NCBI GenBank assembly: GCA_903953985.1
Contig: CAJBLW010000215.1
Location: 1 to 8,398, forward strand
Origin: an uncultured Burkholderiales bacterium
GTDB lineage: Bacteria; Pseudomonadota; Gammaproteobacteria; Burkholderiales; Burkholderiaceae_C
Direction: 5' to 3'
Length of the DNA: 8,398 nucleotides
Made by a program: the position numbers and the translations under genes. Under the pieces are notes generated by a model. It did no database searches, was not told the DNA's origin, and saw only the letters and a list, made by a program, of their open reading frames with translations. The stretch's first letter is position 1, and every line of letters starts with the position of its first letter. This document shows positions 5,578-8,398 of this stretch, in pieces.

Positions 5578-7245
5578 ATGGGTGCTTACGTCAACCCGAT
5601 TTATCCGTACAAGTCGCCGGCCGACTTGATGTCCACGCCGCCGCAGCGCAAACCGCTGATCGTCATTGGCGCGGGGCCCGTGGGCTTGGCCGCAGCCATT
5701 GATGCCCGCTTGCAGGGGCTTGAGGTGCTGGTGCTGGACGACGACAAGACCGTGTCCGTCGGCTCGCGGGCGGTGTGCTACGCCAAGCGTTCGCTCGAAA
5801 TTCTGGACCGTTTGGGCCTTGCCGACGAGGCTTGCGGCTTGGGCGTGAGCTGGAACATTGGCCGCACTTTTTTGGAAGAAGACGAGGTGTACCAGTTCAA
5901 CCTGGTGCCCGACGCCGGCCACAAGCGCCCCGGCATGATCAACCTGCAGCAATACCATGTGGAAGAAATGCTGATTGCCCGTGCGTTGGAGCTGGGCGCG
6001 GACATCCGCTGGCAGCACAAGGTCACGGCCGTCACGCCTCATGAGACGCACGCCACGCTGACGGTGGAAACGCCCGAAGGCACGTTCGACATCGAGGCCG
6101 ACTGGCTGGTGGTGGCCGACGGCGCACGCAGCCCCGTTCGGCGCCATTTGGGCCTGGACATCGAGGGCCGGGTGTTCCAGGACCGGTTTCTGATTGCCGA
6201 CGTGATCATGAAAGCCGACTATCCCGCCGAGCGCTGGTTTTGGTTTGACCCGCCCTTTCACCCCAACCAGAGCGTGCTGCTGCACAAGCAAAGCAACAAC
6301 GTCTGGCGCATTGACTTTCAGCTGGGCTGGGACGCCGACCCCGAAGAAGAAAAGAAGCCCGAAAAAGTTATCCCGCGCCTGAAAGCCATGCTTGGCGATG
6401 AGCGCCCGTTTGAGCTGGAGTGGGTCAGCATCTACACCTTCCAGTGCCGCCGCATGACCGACTTTCGCCATGGCCGCGTGCTGTTCGCAGGCGACGCGGC
6501 GCACCAGGTCTCACCCTTTGGCGCACGCGGGGCCAACTCAGGTTTTCAGGATGCGGACGATTTGATGTGGAAGCTGGGCTTGGTCATCAAGGGCCAAGCC
6601 AGCGAAAAACTGCTCGACACCTACGCGATGGATCGCCAGTTCGCGGCCGACGAAAACATCATGAACTCGACCCGCTCGACCGACTTCATCACGCCCAAGA
6701 GCCGGACCAGCAAGACCTTCCGTAACCAAGTGCTGGCGCTGGCCAAGCACCACCCGTTTGCGCGCAAGCTGGTCAATTCGGGGCGCTTGTCGGTGCCCTC
6801 TTTTTTGACCGGCTCGGTGCTCAACACACCCGACAGCGACGTGTTTGAAGGCAACATGGTGCCCGGTGCACCAATGGACGATGCGCCCGTGCAAGTGGAT
6901 GGTCAAGACGCCTGGCTGCTCGACCAGGTGGGCAAAGGCTTTCAGCTCATGCTGTTTTTGGATGTCGCACCCGATGCGCAGACGCTGGCCGCACTGCAAG
7001 CCCTGAAGCAATACGCGGTGCCGGTGGACAGCCTGATCGTGTCGCGCCACGCCCTGCAAGTGACGGGCTTCCAAGTGCTGGTGGACGCACAAGGCTGGAT
7101 GGCCAAGCGCTACGACGCCCAGCCCGGCACCACCTATTTGCTGCGCCCCGACCAGCATGTGCTGGCCCGCTGGCGCAGCCTGGACAGCGCCCGCCTGCAA
7201 ACGGCCCTGGCCCGCGCTTTGGGGCAAGTGGGCGAACAGGCTTGA
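5578..7245 (+). CDS. FAD-dependent aromatic hydroxylase (MhpA-like)
   Basis: A 555-residue class A flavoprotein monooxygenase, which uses NAD(P)H and O2 to hydroxylate a phenolic ring in the cytoplasm. The Rossmann FAD motif GAGPVG is at 31-36. The DG motif lies in VVADGARSPVR (178-188), and the GD motif starts at GDAAHQVSPFGARGANSG (305-322) and continues into QDADDLMWKL. Residues from about 430 onward correspond to the thioredoxin-like C-terminal domain of the phenol hydroxylase/MhpA group. VSVGSRAVCYAKRSLEI (59-75) and the 25-residue YPYK-containing leader resemble a subgroup often labelled 3-(3-hydroxyphenyl)propionate hydroxylase; true MhpA function is not shown, since no mhpB-F genes are here. 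TGGAG seven bases upstream supports the start. It leads the three-gene operon, with the DUF2783 gene immediately downstream. Control is likely through the 5359-5532 region. Substrate unknown. Confidence 0.92.
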   Translation: MGAYVNPIYPYKSPADLMSTPPQRKPLIVIGAGPVGLAAAIDARLQGLEVLVLDDDKTVSVGSRAVCYAKRSLEILDRLGLADEACGLGVSWNIGRTFLEEDEVYQFNLVPDAGHKRPGMINLQQYHVEEMLIARALELGADIRWQHKVTAVTPHETHATLTVETPEGTFDIEADWLVVADGARSPVRRHLGLDIEGRVFQDRFLIADVIMKADYPAERWFWFDPPFHPNQSVLLHKQSNNVWRIDFQLGWDADPEEEKKPEKVIPRLKAMLGDERPFELEWVSIYTFQCRRMTDFRHGRVLFAGDAAHQVSPFGARGANSGFQDADDLMWKLGLVIKGQASEKLLDTYAMDRQFAADENIMNSTRSTDFITPKSRTSKTFRNQVLALAKHHPFARKLVNSGRLSVPSFLTGSVLNTPDSDVFEGNMVPGAPMDDAPVQVDGQDAWLLDQVGKGFQLMLFLDVAPDAQTLAALQALKQYAVPVDSLIVSRHALQVTGFQVLVDAQGWMAKRYDAQPGTTYLLRPDQHVLARWRSLDSARLQTALARALGQVGEQA

Positions 7246-7263
7246 ATGGAAGAGAGAACAGAC

Positions 7264-7506
7264 ATGCCCACCGACACCCCCGCAGCCCTGAACACCGCGC
7301 CGAATTTTCATGAAGCCGGACGCCGCTTCTTCCGTGACTTCTCGCCCGGCGACGAGTTTTATGAACACCTGATCGACGCGCACAACGGCCTGAACGACGA
7401 ACAAAGCGAGGCGCTCAACGCCCGCCTGATCTTGCTGCTGGCCAACCACATTGGCGACTTGCGCGTGCTGCGCGAGGCGCTGCAAGCCGCCCGCCAAACC
7501 GACTGA
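7264..7506 (+). CDS. DUF2783 small protein
   Basis: An 80-residue acidic, helix-rich protein matching the DUF2783 pattern: FYEHLIDAHNGLNDEQSEAL followed by NARLILLLANHIGDLRVLREAL. The family has no assigned function; from memory, members are often encoded directly beside flavin hydroxylases of the kind just upstream. No signal peptide or membrane segment is visible. The start at 7264 is chosen for GAGAG (7252-7256) at suitable spacing. An alternative ATG at 7246 begins immediately after the hydroxylase TGA and would add MEERTD with only weak upstream purines, so translational coupling is possible either way. It ends 17 bp before the VOC gene. A role as hydroxylase-binding, flavin-loading or regulatory subunit is a reasonable guess from context only. 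Confidence 0.85.
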   Translation: MPTDTPAALNTAPNFHEAGRRFFRDFSPGDEFYEHLIDAHNGLNDEQSEALNARLILLLANHIGDLRVLREALQAARQTD

Positions 7507-7523
7507 GCCCCTAGGAGAACCCC

Positions 7524-8060
7524 ATGAAAATTGACCGCATTCACCACGCCGCCTACCGCTGCAAAGACGCCAAAGCCACCGTCGAGTGGTACGCCAAGAA
7601 CCTGAACATGGATTTTGTGCTGGCCATCGCCGAAGACCTGGTGCCTTCGACCAAGGCCCCTGATCCTTACATGCATGTGTTCTTGGACGCGGGTGGCGGC
7701 AACGTGCTGGCCTTTTTTGAACTGCCCAACTCACCCGAGATGGGCCGTGACGAAAACACCCCCGCCTGGGTGCAGCACATCGCCTTCAAGGTCGACAGCC
7801 TGCAAGCGCTGCAAGACGCCAAGGCCCGGCTGCAAGCCAACGGCGTGGAGGTGTTGGGGCCGACCAACCACGCCATCTTCAAGAGCATCTACTTCTTTGA
7901 CCCCAACGGCCACCGCCTGGAACTGGCCGCCGACGTGGGCACGCCCGAGATGTACGCCCAGCTCGACGCGTGCAAATGGGACATGCTCAACGAGTGGGCG
8001 CAAACCAAACGCGCCCCCAAACACGCGGCCTGGATGCACGAGACCGAGTTGAACAGCTGA
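7524..8060 (+). CDS. VOC-fold (glyoxalase / extradiol dioxygenase superfamily) metalloenzyme
   Basis: A 178-residue vicinal-oxygen-chelate protein with two beta-alpha-beta-beta-beta modules (about 4-68 and 81-136) plus a C-terminal tail. Candidate metal ligands are H8, E66 (in FFELPN), H85 (in VQHIAF) and E133 (in HRLELA). Their spacing is close to H5/E56/H74/E122 of E. coli glyoxalase I. H8, H85 and E133 alone would also form the 2-His-1-carboxylate triad of extradiol dioxygenases, and Y123 in SIYFFDPNGH sits near where type I dioxygenases have a conserved Tyr. AGGAG six bases before the ATG supports the start. As the third gene behind a ring hydroxylase, ring cleavage or rearrangement of its product is the natural inference, but a lyase or isomerase role fits equally. 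Its final 40 residues (tail rich in Trp, Lys and His) are longer than minimal VOC proteins. Confidence 0.9.
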   Translation: MKIDRIHHAAYRCKDAKATVEWYAKNLNMDFVLAIAEDLVPSTKAPDPYMHVFLDAGGGNVLAFFELPNSPEMGRDENTPAWVQHIAFKVDSLQALQDAKARLQANGVEVLGPTNHAIFKSIYFFDPNGHRLELAADVGTPEMYAQLDACKWDMLNEWAQTKRAPKHAAWMHETELNS

Positions 8061-8155
8061 AGCAGCTTGACGCCTGGGGCTGGGCCTGATGGCGCGGTAC
8101 GTTGGGTTTTGGCGCTGGCTCTGGACAAAATAGACTTGGGCTCTGACGTCACCAA

Positions 8156-8181
8156 CGACTGATTTGCAGCGGGAGCAGTCG
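8156..8181. repeat. Inverted repeat CGACTG/CAGTCG
   Basis: CGACTG at 8156-8161 pairs with CAGTCG at 8176-8181 around a 14-nt loop. There is no U-tract. It is about 95 bp past the VOC stop and might be a weak 3' structure or part of a dispersed intergenic repeat. Confidence 0.3.
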
Positions 8182-8201
8182 ACCACATAAAACAGCCGAC
8201 C

Positions 8202-8219
8202 TTCTGCTACCGGCCAGAA
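8202..8219. repeat. Inverted repeat TTCTG/CAGAA
   Basis: TTCTG (8202-8206) and CAGAA (8215-8219) flank an 8-nt centre containing CCGG. The sequence around it resembles short dispersed repeats found between genes in proteobacteria, but this is an impression, not a match. Confidence 0.25.
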
Positions 8220-8231
8220 ACAGTCTTATGA

Positions 8232-8381
8232 GTTTTCATCCCGGCCGTCAGTGATGGGCTGGAAACGGTCGTTCATCAGGCCAAGGCATTTGGCGGCGCC
8301 CAAATCAGAGAACAATTTAATCAGCTTGAAATCACGGCTGGAAATATGTCATTGGACGACGCCTTTAGAAGACTTTGGTGA
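8232..8381 (+). pseudogene. Possible remnant of a small protein gene
   Basis: The frame from GTT 8232 to the TGA at 8379-8381 translates to a protein-like sequence ending in QFNQLEITAGNMSLDDAFRRLW, with an amphipathic helical pattern. It has no start codon in its first two-thirds, and a stop (8229-8231) precedes it. In the adjacent frame ATG 8228 opens eight codons (MSFHPGRQ) before a TGA at 8252. One frameshift near 8250 would join the two into a protein of about 50 residues. Family not recognised. It may be a decayed gene, a rare start, or chance. Confidence 0.3.
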
Positions 8382-8398
8382 CCGGCGGGAGCGCGGCG

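Larger units (their letters stand above)
8061..8398. other. Region without a supported intact gene
   Basis: This 338-bp stretch follows the VOC gene. It holds two short inverted repeats (8156-8181, 8202-8219) and a start-less reading frame at 8232-8381. I see no rho-independent terminator with a U-tract after the VOC stop, no RNA gene and no transposase fragment. A frame from ATG 8254 stays open to the edge, but its translation does not look protein-like. Confidence 0.6.

Noticed and set aside
5500..6504. 334-codon minus-strand open frame inside the hydroxylase
   Set aside because: Antisense shadow of a clear FAD monooxygenase; no family features.
6538..7734. 398-codon minus-strand open frame across the hydroxylase, DUF2783 and VOC genes
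   Set aside because: Antisense to three supported genes and without any motif.
8254..8398. Open frame from ATG 8254 running off the right edge
   Set aside because: The translation is basic, lacks any pattern and has no ribosome site; the overlapping frame looks more protein-like.

Overview
The window reads as a chromosomal segment from a high-GC betaproteobacterium, most likely a Burkholderiales member of the Comamonadaceae type. This is inferred from base composition, dense GC-rich third positions and the gene families present: a Bug/TctC-type solute receptor, an FCD-subclass GntR regulator, an MhpA-like flavin hydroxylase followed by DUF2783, and a divergent SDR beside an isocitrate-lyase-superfamily enzyme. 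There is no rRNA, tRNA, CRISPR array, insertion sequence or phage gene.

Region 1 (1-2589, minus strand) holds three genes read leftward. An SDR-fold protein comes first, then an exported Blc-type lipocalin, then a DUF2236/MpaB-like oxygenase that runs off the left edge. Region 2 (2659-4579, plus strand) is a two-gene unit divergent from the SDR. It encodes a PEP-mutase/isocitrate-lyase-superfamily C-C lyase and an exported tripartite tricarboxylate transporter (TTT) receptor, with no membrane subunits beside it. Region 3 (4581-5354, minus strand) is a FadR/FCD-type GntR repressor that converges on the receptor gene with one base between the stop codons.

Region 4 (5355-5577) is a divergent control region. 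It contains two copies of the near-palindrome TGTCAWACA, one abutting the regulator start and one over its -35 box. It also has a candidate sigma-70 promoter facing right, a 14-bp palindrome flanked by direct repeats just downstream of that promoter, and an imperfect long hairpin. Region 5 (5578-8060, plus strand) is a compact operon of flavin aromatic hydroxylase, DUF2783 small protein and VOC-fold metalloenzyme. Region 6 (8061-8398) has no convincing intact gene, only short inverted repeats and a start-less, protein-like frame.

Taken together (inference), the middle and right of the window look like a catabolic locus. The receptor captures a carboxylate or aromatic acid, the hydroxylase oxygenates a phenolic substrate, the VOC protein cleaves or isomerises the product, and the C-C lyase and SDR process small hydroxy- or keto-acids. 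The GntR/FCD protein is the likely ligand-responsive switch. The actual substrate cannot be read from the sequence. The most distinctive points are the paired operator candidates, an SDR lacking its catalytic residues, the DUF2783 partner of the hydroxylase, and the palindrome/direct-repeat array in the hydroxylase promoter.
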